This document shows, in pieces, positions 53,828 to 62,572 of a DNA stretch of 64,000 nt. The stretch is from contig NZ_VHSF01000002.1 in assembly GCF_007050985.1 (NCBI RefSeq), forward strand, positions 124,001 to 188,000, given 5' to 3'. A program made the position numbers and the translations under genes. Each line of letters begins with the position of its first letter. The stretch's first letter is position 1. The notes under the pieces were generated by a model, which saw only the letters and a program-made list of their open reading frames with translations, did not search any database and was not told the DNA's origin. The stretch is from Christiangramia sabulilitoris (lineage in GTDB: Bacteria > Bacteroidota > Bacteroidia > Flavobacteriales > Flavobacteriaceae).

Positions 53828-56134
53828 TTAAGCGGTTACAGTTGAGTCTGGGGTAATTTTCAAAGTTTTACCATTTACCAATATTTCAAGAGACTCCTGT
53901 CCTTCCAAAGAGAATCTGGTCTGTTCTTCAGAAACGTGAACCTTTATTATACGGTCTCTAAAATTTATCTTGAATGAATAAGCATCCCATTGTTCCGGGA
54001 TCTGAGGTTTGAAGGATAATTTATCGTCTTCTACCCTCATTCCTCCAAAACCTTCAACAATGCTCATCCAGGTACCCGCCATACTGGTGATATGGCAGCC
54101 CTCTTCAACCTCCTTATTATAATCGTCCAGATCCAGACGTGAGGTGCGTACATAAAACTCATAAGCCTGTTCCATTCTACCCAATAACGCTGCCTGTATA
54201 CTATGAACACAGGGGGATAATGATGATTCGTGAACAGTTAGAGGTTCATAATAATCAAAATGTTTCTTTAGATCCTCTTTGCTGAAGTGATCTGCAAAGA
54301 AATAGAACCCCTGTAACACATCTGCCTGTTTTATATAGCATGATCTCAGAATCCTGTCCCAACTCCATTTTTGATTGATTGGTCGCTGGGTTTTTCCAAG
54401 TTCAGAAACCGGAATAATCTCTTTATCAAGAAAGCCATCCTGTTGCAGGTATACTCCGTGTTCCTCTGAATATGGGAAATACATATTATCTGCTACCTTC
54501 TTCCATTGAGCCAGTTCATCATCGCTTACCGATGTTAATCCCATTACTCTCAGGTAATCTTCCTCATAACTATCTTTTACCTTATCCAGCATCTCCAGGC
54601 AGTATTCAATGCACCATTTCGCTATATAGTTGGTATACCAGTTATTATTAACATTGTTCTCGTATTCATTGGGACCGGTAACTCCCAGGATAACATATTT
54701 ATCCTTGTGTTTACTATAGTTTGCCCTTTGATGCCAGAACCTGGCTATTGCGATCATAACTTCAAGCCCTTTTTCAGGAATATAACTGAAGTCACCTGTA
54801 AAGCGCACATAATTATAAATAGCAAAGACCATGGCACCATTTCTATGGATTTCCTCAAAAGTTATTTCCCATTCGTTATGACTTTCTTCACCGTTCATGG
54901 TTACCATGGGGTACAATGCAGCTCCATTGGTGAAACCTAATTTTTCTGCATTTTCCTTAGCCTTCTCCAGGTGGTTATAACGGTAGGAAAGTAATTTCCT
55001 GGCCACTTTTTGATCTTTGGTAGCCATATAGAAAGGAATGCAGTAAGCCTCTGTATCCCAATAAGTACTACCTCCATATTTCTCACCGGTAAACCCTTTC
55101 GGGCCAATATTCAGTCTTTCATCTTTACCAAGGTAAGTCTGATTTAACTGAAAAATATTAAAGCGGATTCCCTGTTGAGCCTTAACATCGCCGGCAATGG
55201 TTATATCTGCCATTTCCCAAATGGATGCCCAGGCTTCTTTCTGAGCCTTCCTTAGATTATCAAAGCCCTGTTCCTCTGCCTTTTTCAAAACCATAGTGGC
55301 CGCCTGTACGAGGTCTGCCCTTTTATGATTCATATCTGTAACATACCCGGCATACTTTATAATTCCAGCCGACTCACCTTTATTCGCTTTTATGGTGTAG
55401 GTAAAAGAAACCGTATCATCACCGGTATTTATCTCTGGGGACAATTCAATTCTATCCCCGTTCTGGAAAATTTCAGATTTCATATAAGTACCAACATGAA
55501 ATTCTGTTTTCAAGGTTTTGGAAACAATAAAACCTTTATCCTTATCTGTGGTTACTTCCAGGGTTTTCCAGAACCTTTCTTCCCAGTTGGCATCGGTATT
55601 CGTAATACTTCCATCCAGGTAAGGTTCAAATTGAATAACAGCATCAGAATTTAAAGGGGTTACCTCGTATTTGATTGCTCCAAGTTCGTCATTTACTATT
55701 GAAAGAAAACGAAGTGATTTAACCTGAATTTCTACTCCATTGGGAAGAACAGCTTCAAAAGACCTGGACAGGAAACCTTCTTTCATATTCAATTCCCGGC
55801 GAAAGTTCTTAACCTCTTTACAGGTATGAAGATCCAAAGCCTCATTATTCACAAAGACATTGATCCCTATCCAGTTTGGGGCGTTTAATACCTTGGCAAA
55901 ATACTCCGGGTATCCATTTTTCCACCAGCCAACTTTAGTCTTATCTGGATAGAAAACTCCTCCTATATAACTTCCCTGGAAGCTTGGTCCGGAAAAACGT
56001 TCTTCAAAATTTGCTCTCTGGCCCATGGCGCCGTTACCAATACTGAAAAGACTTTCAGAAGATTTTACCCTTCCGGGATCAAACTCTTCTTCAATGATAG
56101 ACCATGCGTCTGCTTTAATATAATCCTGGTTCAT
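53828..56134 (-). CDS. GH65 maltose phosphorylase (or related disaccharide phosphorylase)
   Basis: 768 residues. Phosphorolyses an alpha-glucobiose to glucose and beta-glucose-1-phosphate in the cytosol. The GH65 N-terminal super-sandwich (SLFSIGNGAMGQRANFEE), the alpha/alpha barrel with WDTEAYCIPFY, the general-acid Glu in LGVTGPNEYENN and the IKQADVLQGFYFF phosphate-site motif are all present. Maltose rather than trehalose or kojibiose is favoured by the operon's GH13 enzymes and the beta-phosphoglucomutase next to it. Its start overlaps the pgmB stop by one base. Confidence 0.92.
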   Translation of the reverse strand: MNQDYIKADAWSIIEEEFDPGRVKSSESLFSIGNGAMGQRANFEERFSGPSFQGSYIGGVFYPDKTKVGWWKNGYPEYFAKVLNAPNWIGINVFVNNEALDLHTCKEVKNFRRELNMKEGFLSRSFEAVLPNGVEIQVKSLRFLSIVNDELGAIKYEVTPLNSDAVIQFEPYLDGSITNTDANWEERFWKTLEVTTDKDKGFIVSKTLKTEFHVGTYMKSEIFQNGDRIELSPEINTGDDTVSFTYTIKANKGESAGIIKYAGYVTDMNHKRADLVQAATMVLKKAEEQGFDNLRKAQKEAWASIWEMADITIAGDVKAQQGIRFNIFQLNQTYLGKDERLNIGPKGFTGEKYGGSTYWDTEAYCIPFYMATKDQKVARKLLSYRYNHLEKAKENAEKLGFTNGAALYPMVTMNGEESHNEWEITFEEIHRNGAMVFAIYNYVRFTGDFSYIPEKGLEVMIAIARFWHQRANYSKHKDKYVILGVTGPNEYENNVNNNWYTNYIAKWCIEYCLEMLDKVKDSYEEDYLRVMGLTSVSDDELAQWKKVADNMYFPYSEEHGVYLQQDGFLDKEIIPVSELGKTQRPINQKWSWDRILRSCYIKQADVLQGFYFFADHFSKEDLKKHFDYYEPLTVHESSLSPCVHSIQAALLGRMEQAYEFYVRTSRLDLDDYNKEVEEGCHITSMAGTWMSIVEGFGGMRVEDDKLSFKPQIPEQWDAYSFKINFRDRIIKVHVSEEQTRFSLEGQESLEILVNGKTLKITPDSTVTA

Positions 56135-56817
56135 TAGTTTTCGTTTCTCAATAAGTTTTCAATAAATTCGATTGTAATCTCAGTAAAATCAGAAAATACA
56201 TAGTCTGCCTCTTCCAGAACAGTCTTTTCTCCAATTCCAATACTTGTCATTTTGCCGATATTGGCAGCCTGTATTCCGGCTACCGAATCTTCAAATACCA
56301 CACAATTCTGCGGGTTGGTCTCTAATTTTTCTGCCGCGATAAGGAATACTTCCGGATCTGGCTTGGCTTTTTTTACATCTGTACCATCCACGATCGCATC
56401 AAATTTTTCGTACAGGTCGATCTTTTTTAGGATGGGCCGGGCGTTCTTACTTGCTGAACCCAGGGCGAACGGGATCTTATGCTCTCTAAGATATTTTAAA
56501 ATTTTCTGAACTCCCGGAAGGATCTCTTTAGAATCCATTTTATCAACATAAGATAGGTAATTTTCATTTTTCATGGCCATCTGCCGCTGGAACTCATCTT
56601 CCTCAAGCTCCAAATTCCCCCAGTTGAGGATACGTTTTAAAGATTCTACCCTGCTAACACCTTTCAATTGTTCATTCTGTTCTTCGGTAAAATCAAAACC
56701 CAGATCGTTCGCCAGTTTTCTCCAGGCTAAAAAATGGAATTTCGCAGTATCCACTATTACCCCATCCAGGTCGAAAATGAATGCTTTATTATTTCTATTT
56801 GGCCTAGACTGGCTCAT
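56134..56817 (-). CDS. pgmB: Beta-phosphoglucomutase
   Basis: HAD-superfamily enzyme of 227 residues that turns beta-glucose-1-phosphate into glucose-6-phosphate. FIFDLDGVIVDTAKFHFLAWRKLA carries the nucleophile and acid/base Asp pair (about residues 13-36), followed by LKGVSRVESLKRIL from the cap, ALGSASKNARPILKK and VFEDSVAGIQAAN. It follows the carrier gene with a 14-bp overlap and precedes the GH65 gene with a one-base overlap, the classical partnership for maltose phosphorolysis. Confidence 0.93.
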   Translation of the reverse strand: MSQSRPNRNNKAFIFDLDGVIVDTAKFHFLAWRKLANDLGFDFTEEQNEQLKGVSRVESLKRILNWGNLELEEDEFQRQMAMKNENYLSYVDKMDSKEILPGVQKILKYLREHKIPFALGSASKNARPILKKIDLYEKFDAIVDGTDVKKAKPDPEVFLIAAEKLETNPQNCVVFEDSVAGIQAANIGKMTSIGIGEKTVLEEADYVFSDFTEITIEFIENLLRNEN

Positions 56818-58237
56818 ATTTGATCGCTTTTTTATCTGTAATTAATAAGTTCGAGAACGCTGCCAGCAAAAGAAAAACGCCGGCGACGGTCATCGCATGT
56901 ATAGATTCCTCTCCTATAAGCTGTTGCAAAAACACAACACCGCCAAGAGCTGCTATGATTTGAGGGATCACAATAAACATATTGAAAACTCCCATCATCA
57001 ATCCCATTTTAGCGGAATCTACCGAGCTGGAAAGCATGGCATAAGGCATGGACAGAATACTTCCCCAGGCAAAACCTATCAGGGCAAAACTCACATACAA
57101 CATTTCAGGATCACCCGGAATAAATAGCATCAACAAGAAACCTAATCCTCCCAGGATTAAACTCACCATGTGCACAAGCCTTCGGTTAATAGAAAATTTC
57201 GAGGTATAAAAGGTAAGTAAAAGTGCGAATACCATCGATGATAATCCATAGATACCCATTTTTGAACCTACATCATCACTTGCTTCATTATATCTTTTAT
57301 CCCTGGCTTCATACTCTGTTTGAGCCTGATCGCTGTTAAATAAGATAACGCGATCTGCATCATACTGAATATCCCCGTTTTCATCCACTTTTGCAAATTC
57401 CTCGATCTGAGGCTTGGGGGCATTATAAATGTGACTGGTCAAAGCCGGATTGGCCAGAGTCCACATTGCAAAAAATGCAAACCAGGAAAAAAACTGAACT
57501 ACTCCCAGTTTTTTCATAATCCTGGGCATAAGAGCATAAGTTCCCAGGATGGTTTTAATCATACCTTTATCCTCCTCTTCTACCGCATTACCATTGAAAG
57601 CCTTCATCTCTTCGGGAGAATATTCCTTGGTCGTAAAAATGGTAATAAGAATAGAGCCAAGGAAAACCACTGCCCCAACGATAAATGCAACCTTAACCGA
57701 TTCTGGCACAACTCCCGGGGGAGCCTCATTGCTTATATCCAGGACATTATTCATGAATTTAGGCAGGTTACTCGCTACCCACGTTCCAATCCCGATAATT
57801 AGGGTTTGAATGACGAAACCATAACTCCTTTGTGAATCTGGCAGCTTATCTGCAACTAAAGCTCTAAATGGCTCCATTGAAATGTTGATGGAAGCATCAA
57901 GAACTAAGAGCAATCCTGCGGCCATCCATATTGCCGAAGAATAAGGCATCAGGACCAGGGCAATAGAACTTAAAATAGCTCCTAAAAGAAAAAAGGGTCG
58001 TCTTCTGCCCAGGGTTTTATGCCAGGTGTTATCACTCAAATAACCAATAATTGGCTGAACGATCAAACCTGCCAGAGGTGCGGCGATCCATAAAAGCGGA
58101 ATATTATCCTTTTCGGCTCCTAAAGTTTCGAAAATACGGGACATTGTAGAGCCCTGGAGCGCAAATCCAAATTGAATTCCAAGGAATCCGAAACTCATGT
58201 TCCAGATATCCCAAAACTTTAAACGGGGTTTTTGCAT
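56804..58237 (-). CDS. MFS sugar transporter (SLC45/GPH-like), putative maltose carrier
   Basis: 477 residues and about 12 helices. The first helix (NMSFGFLGIQFGFALQGSTMSRIFETLGA) resembles SLC45/sucrose-type MFS proteins. The loop KTLGRRRPFFLLGAI matches the MFS RxGRRxxF motif between helices 2 and 3. A large charged loop lies around residues 190-300 (VEEEDKGMIKTILG; IEEFAKVDENGDIQYDADRV). As first gene of the minus-strand operon it most likely brings maltose or maltodextrin across the inner membrane. Substrate assignment is from context. Confidence 0.87.
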   Translation of the reverse strand: MQKPRLKFWDIWNMSFGFLGIQFGFALQGSTMSRIFETLGAEKDNIPLLWIAAPLAGLIVQPIIGYLSDNTWHKTLGRRRPFFLLGAILSSIALVLMPYSSAIWMAAGLLLVLDASINISMEPFRALVADKLPDSQRSYGFVIQTLIIGIGTWVASNLPKFMNNVLDISNEAPPGVVPESVKVAFIVGAVVFLGSILITIFTTKEYSPEEMKAFNGNAVEEEDKGMIKTILGTYALMPRIMKKLGVVQFFSWFAFFAMWTLANPALTSHIYNAPKPQIEEFAKVDENGDIQYDADRVILFNSDQAQTEYEARDKRYNEASDDVGSKMGIYGLSSMVFALLLTFYTSKFSINRRLVHMVSLILGGLGFLLMLFIPGDPEMLYVSFALIGFAWGSILSMPYAMLSSSVDSAKMGLMMGVFNMFIVIPQIIAALGGVVFLQQLIGEESIHAMTVAGVFLLLAAFSNLLITDKKAIKYEPV

Positions 58238-58295
58238 ATCGTGATTTAAATGTTTCTACGATAAGCACTAAGACTTATCAAAACTTAAATTAGGT

Positions 58296-58313
58296 AGGAA
58301 GTAAAAGTATAAG
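58296..58313 (+). repeat. 18-bp direct repeat flanking lacI, copy 1
   Basis: AGGAAGTAAAAGTATAAG, identical to 59568-59585. This copy lies between the carrier gene and the lacI-type gene. It is on the plus strand, antisense to the carrier's own leader. Confidence 0.8.
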
Positions 58314-58365
58314 TTCTGATAAATTTCAACAGGGACAAATATATATAATTTTTAAAACGTCAGGT

Positions 58366-59394
58366 CTATTTCTTTGATTTTGTTGAATCACGTACTACCA
58401 GACCGGTCTCGACAATGATCGTTTTATAATAATCCTCTTCAGTTGGAGTTCTTTCCAGTTTTTCAATCAACAAACGCGCAGACTCCTCACCTATGCGCAT
58501 TCCATGCTGACTCACGGTAGTAAGACCCGGGATAAACCTTTTGGATAGTTCTCCATCGGTAAAACCAATCACAGATACATCTTGTGGTACTTTCTTTCCA
58601 CTCTCCTGAAGGGTTTTTACGGCCGAAATCGCAAAATGCTCATTCACAGCGAAAACGCCATCCACCTCACAATTGCTTAAGAATTCCTCAATTTCTTTCT
58701 CAGAATCTTCCATCTCCTCGATCTTAAGTATAAGATTTTCATCGAACTCAATATCATTTTCTTCCAGGGCTTCCTTATAGCCTTTGGTTCTAAGTTTTCC
58801 TACGCTCACATAATCTACCGTAGAAATCATGGCGATTCTCCTGCAGCCAACATCCAGCAAGTGCTGCACCGCTTTTTTTGCTCCTGCAACATCATCAATA
58901 ATTACCTTATCACAGGCAATACTGTCTACGACCCGGTCAAATAACACCAAAGGCATTCCCTGGTTAATAGCTTCCTGCAAGTGGTGGTAATCCCCTTTCT
59001 GCATTGTTTCTTTAGCTAAAGAAAGAATGAAACCATCTGTACTCCCGTTAGCAAGCATCTCCATGTTTAGAACTTCCTTATCAAAAGAATTGTCAGACAG
59101 GCAAACCAAAACGTTATAACCCATTTCATTGGCAACCTTCTCTACTCCGCTAATAACCGTAGTAAAAAAGTGATGGACGATTTCAGGAATAATGATGCCT
59201 ATTGTCTTGGTCTTTCTGTTTTTTAAACTTAGAGCTATATTATTGGGCTTGTAGTTATAATGTTTAGCAAATGCCTTGATCTTCTCACGGGTTTCCTCGC
59301 CAATTTCGGGGCTGTCACGCAGAGCTTTTGACACTGTAGAAATCGAAACGTCTAATTCTTTCGCAATTTTCTTAAGAGTAAGTTTTGGCTTCAT
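58366..59394 (-). CDS. LacI-family transcriptional regulator of the maltose locus
   Basis: 342 residues: an N-terminal helix-turn-helix (LTLKKIAKELDVSISTVSKALRDSPEIGEETRE spans about residues 4-36), a hinge (NNIALSLKNRKTKTIG) and a periplasmic-binding-protein-like sensor domain (GIIIPEIVHHFFTTVISGVE, GVFAVNEHFAISAV, VIGFTDGELSKRF). LacI regulators next to GH65/MFS genes usually respond to a sugar or sugar phosphate. The palindrome ACGAAAACGTTTTCGT in the spacer to susC is its likely operator. A TAAATTTG box upstream may be its own promoter. Confidence 0.92.
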   Translation of the reverse strand: MKPKLTLKKIAKELDVSISTVSKALRDSPEIGEETREKIKAFAKHYNYKPNNIALSLKNRKTKTIGIIIPEIVHHFFTTVISGVEKVANEMGYNVLVCLSDNSFDKEVLNMEMLANGSTDGFILSLAKETMQKGDYHHLQEAINQGMPLVLFDRVVDSIACDKVIIDDVAGAKKAVQHLLDVGCRRIAMISTVDYVSVGKLRTKGYKEALEENDIEFDENLILKIEEMEDSEKEIEEFLSNCEVDGVFAVNEHFAISAVKTLQESGKKVPQDVSVIGFTDGELSKRFIPGLTTVSQHGMRIGEESARLLIEKLERTPTEEDYYKTIIVETGLVVRDSTKSKK

Positions 59395-59441
59395 GGGGTT
59401 GTGATATTCTCAATTAGGGCGTGCTCTTATTTTTGATAATC

Positions 59442-59449
59442 CAAATTTA
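59442..59449 (-). promoter_or_regulatory. -7 promoter box for the lacI-type gene
   Basis: Minus-strand TAAATTTG matches TAnnTTTG 47 bp before the gene; no well-spaced TTG is present, so confidence is modest. It is 45 bp from the operator palindrome. Confidence 0.35.
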
Positions 59450-59494
59450 CCATATTTACACTATTAATCCCTCAAGTTAAAAAAGTTTTCAACA

Positions 59495-59510
59495 CGAAAA
59501 CGTTTTCGTA
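59495..59510. promoter_or_regulatory. Palindromic LacI-family operator between lacI and susC
   Basis: ACGAAAACGTTTTCGT is a perfect 16-bp palindrome with the central CG typical of LacI-family sites. It lies 106 bp before susC and 100 bp before the regulator gene, placed to control both directions. Confidence 0.75.
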
Positions 59511-59567
59511 GTTTCGCAATGATTAAATCCCTCATTATTAGAGGAGATTTTACATACATTTAACCTC

Positions 59568-59585
59568 AGGAAGTAAAAGTATAAG
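59568..59585 (+). repeat. 18-bp direct repeat flanking lacI, copy 2
   Basis: Identical to 58296-58313. This copy lies in the likely 5' UTR of susC, 31 bp before its start codon. Confidence 0.8.
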
Positions 59586-59616
59586 GTTAATTTTTAGTCA
59601 AAACCAATAGAAATTT

Positions 59617-62547
59617 ATGAGAACTTTAATTAAAAGCACATTGTTTTTGCTGTTTATGCTGCCAATGAGCTTTTTTGCCCAAAACACCGTGAGCGGTACC
59701 GTGAGCGAAAGCGCTACAGGTTTGCCCATACCGGGAGTAAATGTAATTGTTAAGGGTACCACGAATGGTACAGTAACAGATTTTGATGGTAATTATACCA
59801 TAACGAACGTAGCCGGAGAGGATATTTTAGTATTCTCCTACCTGGGTTTCGTAACCCGGGAGATTCCATTTCAGGGACAAAGTACAATAGATGTAGTACT
59901 CGATGAAGATGCTGCAGCATTGGACGAAGTGGTATTAATAGGTTATGGTGCCACCTCAGAGCAGGATGCCACTGGTGCTGTAGAGAAAATATCGGCCAGT
60001 GAATTTAACCAGGGAGCTGTGGTAGCTCCGGAACAACTTATCGCAGGAAAGTCTGCCGGGGTACAAATCACTCCTGGTGGAGGAGCGCCCGGACAGGGAG
60101 GAACCATCCGTATTCGTGGTGGAGCCTCGCTTAGCGCATCCAATGATCCTCTTATCGTGGTTGATGGTGTGCCCCTGGATCAAAGAGGTGTTGCCGGTTC
60201 AAGAAATGCCTTGAACTCCATTAACCCGAATGAAATTGAAGATTTTACTATTTTAAAAGATGCTGCTGCAACCTCAATTTATGGTTCCAGAGCATCGAAT
60301 GGGGTAATTCTTATTACTACCAGAAAAGGTAAAAAAGATTCGCCATTTCAATTTACTTATGATGTAAAGGCCTCTGTAGGAAACATTATCGATAAGGTGG
60401 ATGTGCTGGATGCAGATGAATTCAGAAACCTTATCCAGAATACTCCCGGAACAGACCCTTCATTACTTGGTGAAGCCAATACAGACTGGCAGGACCAAAT
60501 ATATGGTACTTCTGTTGGGGCTATTCACAACTTTACAGCTACCCAGGGAGTCGGAAATTTCTACTATCGCTTAAACTTTAACCATACTGCAGAGACCGGA
60601 GTACTGGAAGGTGATTATTATGAAAGAAATGCCTTTAATGTTGCCCTTAACCAGGATCTTTTTGATAATCATTTAAAATTATCCTTAACATCTAAAAACA
60701 GTTTAGATAAAAACAAATTTGCAGATCAGGGAGCAATTGGCGCTGCCGTTGCTTTTGATCCTACACAACCGGTGCTTGATCCTACCAGCCCGTTTGGAGG
60801 ATATTTTGAGTTTACCAGAATGTCTGGAGGAGAGATCACCCAGCAAAATCTTGCTACAAGAAACCCTGTTGCTCTGCTGGATCTTTACGAAGATGATAAC
60901 CAGACCAGGCGATCTATCACTAATTTAAATGCTGAATACAAGTTCCACTGGTTACCGGAACTTAAAGCAGTAGTGAATGCAGGTTTTGATTATGCCGAAG
61001 CAAGAGGTGGTACTTTCCGCCCACTTACTTCTGCAGCTAACATTTCAAATATCAATCAGTTCAGCAATTACGAGAATATCAACCGTAACCTGCTTCTGGA
61101 TGCTTATTTAAATTATAAGAAAGAATTTGATGTTTTAAGCGGAACAGAAGTAGATGTTACCGCCGGTCACTCTTACCAGGAATTCTATTCATATTCTGAT
61201 GTAATTGGAACAGAACAGGATCAGGTATTTGATTTTCCGGAGGATATAAACAGAAACTCTCTTGAATCTTATTTCGCCCGTGCGAGTTTTGACATTAATG
61301 ACAAATACCTTATTTCAGGAAGTATTCGTGCCGATGGTTCTTCGAGAGTGGCACCGCAAAACAGGTGGGGTTATTTCCCGGCTGCTTCTATAGGTTGGAA
61401 ATTGCATAATGAAGATTTCCTGGCAGAGTCAAAATTCATTTCAGAGCTTAAACTTCGTGGTGGTTACGGTGAGACCGGAAATTACGAAATAGGAAGAAAT
61501 TATGGATACCTTGGATTATATACTCCAAGTCAGGGTGGTGCGAGATACCAGTTTGGTTCAACTTTCGTTCCAACCATCAGACCAGAAGAATATGATGAAA
61601 ACCTTAAGTGGGAAAGCCTTATTAACTATAATGCAGGTATAGATTTCGGATTTTTCAGCAACAGACTAAGCGGATCTGTGGATGCTTACTACAGAGAAAC
61701 CGAAGATCTTATTGCTACGGTTCCTGTTCCTGCCGGAGCTAACCTTTCAGATCAATTACTAACCAATGTTGGTACTACGGTAAGTAGAGGTATTGAAGTA
61801 GGGTTAAGCGGCGATATCGCAAGATCTAATGATTTCAACTGGACCCTTAATTACAATATCACTTTCCAGGATAGGGAAATCACTAAATTAACTCTTGGAG
61901 ATGATCCAAACTTTTTCATCCCTCAGGGAGGAATTAGTGGAGGAGTTGGAAACACAATCCAGATCTGGAAAGAAGATTATGACCCAACTACTTTCTTTGT
62001 GTTCAGACAGGTATACAACGAACAGGGGCAGCCAATAGAAGGTGCTTATGTAGATGTGAACGGTGATAATCAAATCACAGAAAGTGACAGGCAGCCTTAT
62101 AAAAAGGCCACTCCAGATTACTTTATGGGTCTTACCAATTCCATGAACTATAAGAACCTGGATTTTAGCTTCACCTTCAGAGGAAGTTTTGGAAACTATA
62201 TTTATAACAATACTCAATCTGCAAATGGATTTGTAGAGGCAGGAACAAATACTCCTTCAGACTACTATTCTAACTTAAACGCAAATGTTCTGGAAACAGG
62301 ATTTGAGAACAGTCAATTCTTCTCAGATTATTATTTAAATGCAGCAGATTTCGTTAAATTAGACAACGTTAGTATCGGGTACACGGTACCGGGAGAGAAA
62401 GTAGACTTCAGAGCCTCTCTTACGGCAACGAATGTCCTAACAATTACAGATTACGAAGGTTTAGATCCCGAAGTATTTGGAGGAATAGACAATAACTTCT
62501 ACCCGAGATCAAGAAGATTTGTTTTAGGGTTTAACCTTTCATTTTAA
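59617..62547 (+). CDS. SusC/RagA TonB-linked outer-membrane receptor
   Basis: 976 residues. After a signal peptide (TLIKSTLFLLFMLPMSFFAQ) come a carboxypeptidase-D-like regulatory domain (VSGTVSESATGLPIPGVNVIVKG, about 25-100), a plug with the SusC signature DEVVLIGYG and TILKDAAATSIYGSRASNGVILITTRKGK, and a large beta-barrel ending in YPRSRRFVLGFNLSF with the terminal Phe. It imports oligosaccharides bound by SusD using TonB energy. Neighbouring GH13/GH65 enzymes point to alpha-glucans or maltodextrins. The SusD gene follows 25 bp downstream. Confidence 0.96.
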   Translation: MRTLIKSTLFLLFMLPMSFFAQNTVSGTVSESATGLPIPGVNVIVKGTTNGTVTDFDGNYTITNVAGEDILVFSYLGFVTREIPFQGQSTIDVVLDEDAAALDEVVLIGYGATSEQDATGAVEKISASEFNQGAVVAPEQLIAGKSAGVQITPGGGAPGQGGTIRIRGGASLSASNDPLIVVDGVPLDQRGVAGSRNALNSINPNEIEDFTILKDAAATSIYGSRASNGVILITTRKGKKDSPFQFTYDVKASVGNIIDKVDVLDADEFRNLIQNTPGTDPSLLGEANTDWQDQIYGTSVGAIHNFTATQGVGNFYYRLNFNHTAETGVLEGDYYERNAFNVALNQDLFDNHLKLSLTSKNSLDKNKFADQGAIGAAVAFDPTQPVLDPTSPFGGYFEFTRMSGGEITQQNLATRNPVALLDLYEDDNQTRRSITNLNAEYKFHWLPELKAVVNAGFDYAEARGGTFRPLTSAANISNINQFSNYENINRNLLLDAYLNYKKEFDVLSGTEVDVTAGHSYQEFYSYSDVIGTEQDQVFDFPEDINRNSLESYFARASFDINDKYLISGSIRADGSSRVAPQNRWGYFPAASIGWKLHNEDFLAESKFISELKLRGGYGETGNYEIGRNYGYLGLYTPSQGGARYQFGSTFVPTIRPEEYDENLKWESLINYNAGIDFGFFSNRLSGSVDAYYRETEDLIATVPVPAGANLSDQLLTNVGTTVSRGIEVGLSGDIARSNDFNWTLNYNITFQDREITKLTLGDDPNFFIPQGGISGGVGNTIQIWKEDYDPTTFFVFRQVYNEQGQPIEGAYVDVNGDNQITESDRQPYKKATPDYFMGLTNSMNYKNLDFSFTFRGSFGNYIYNNTQSANGFVEAGTNTPSDYYSNLNANVLETGFENSQFFSDYYLNAADFVKLDNVSIGYTVPGEKVDFRASLTATNVLTITDYEGLDPEVFGGIDNNFYPRSRRFVLGFNLSF

Positions 62548-62572
62548 TAACAAATAGAAAAATTATAAGACT

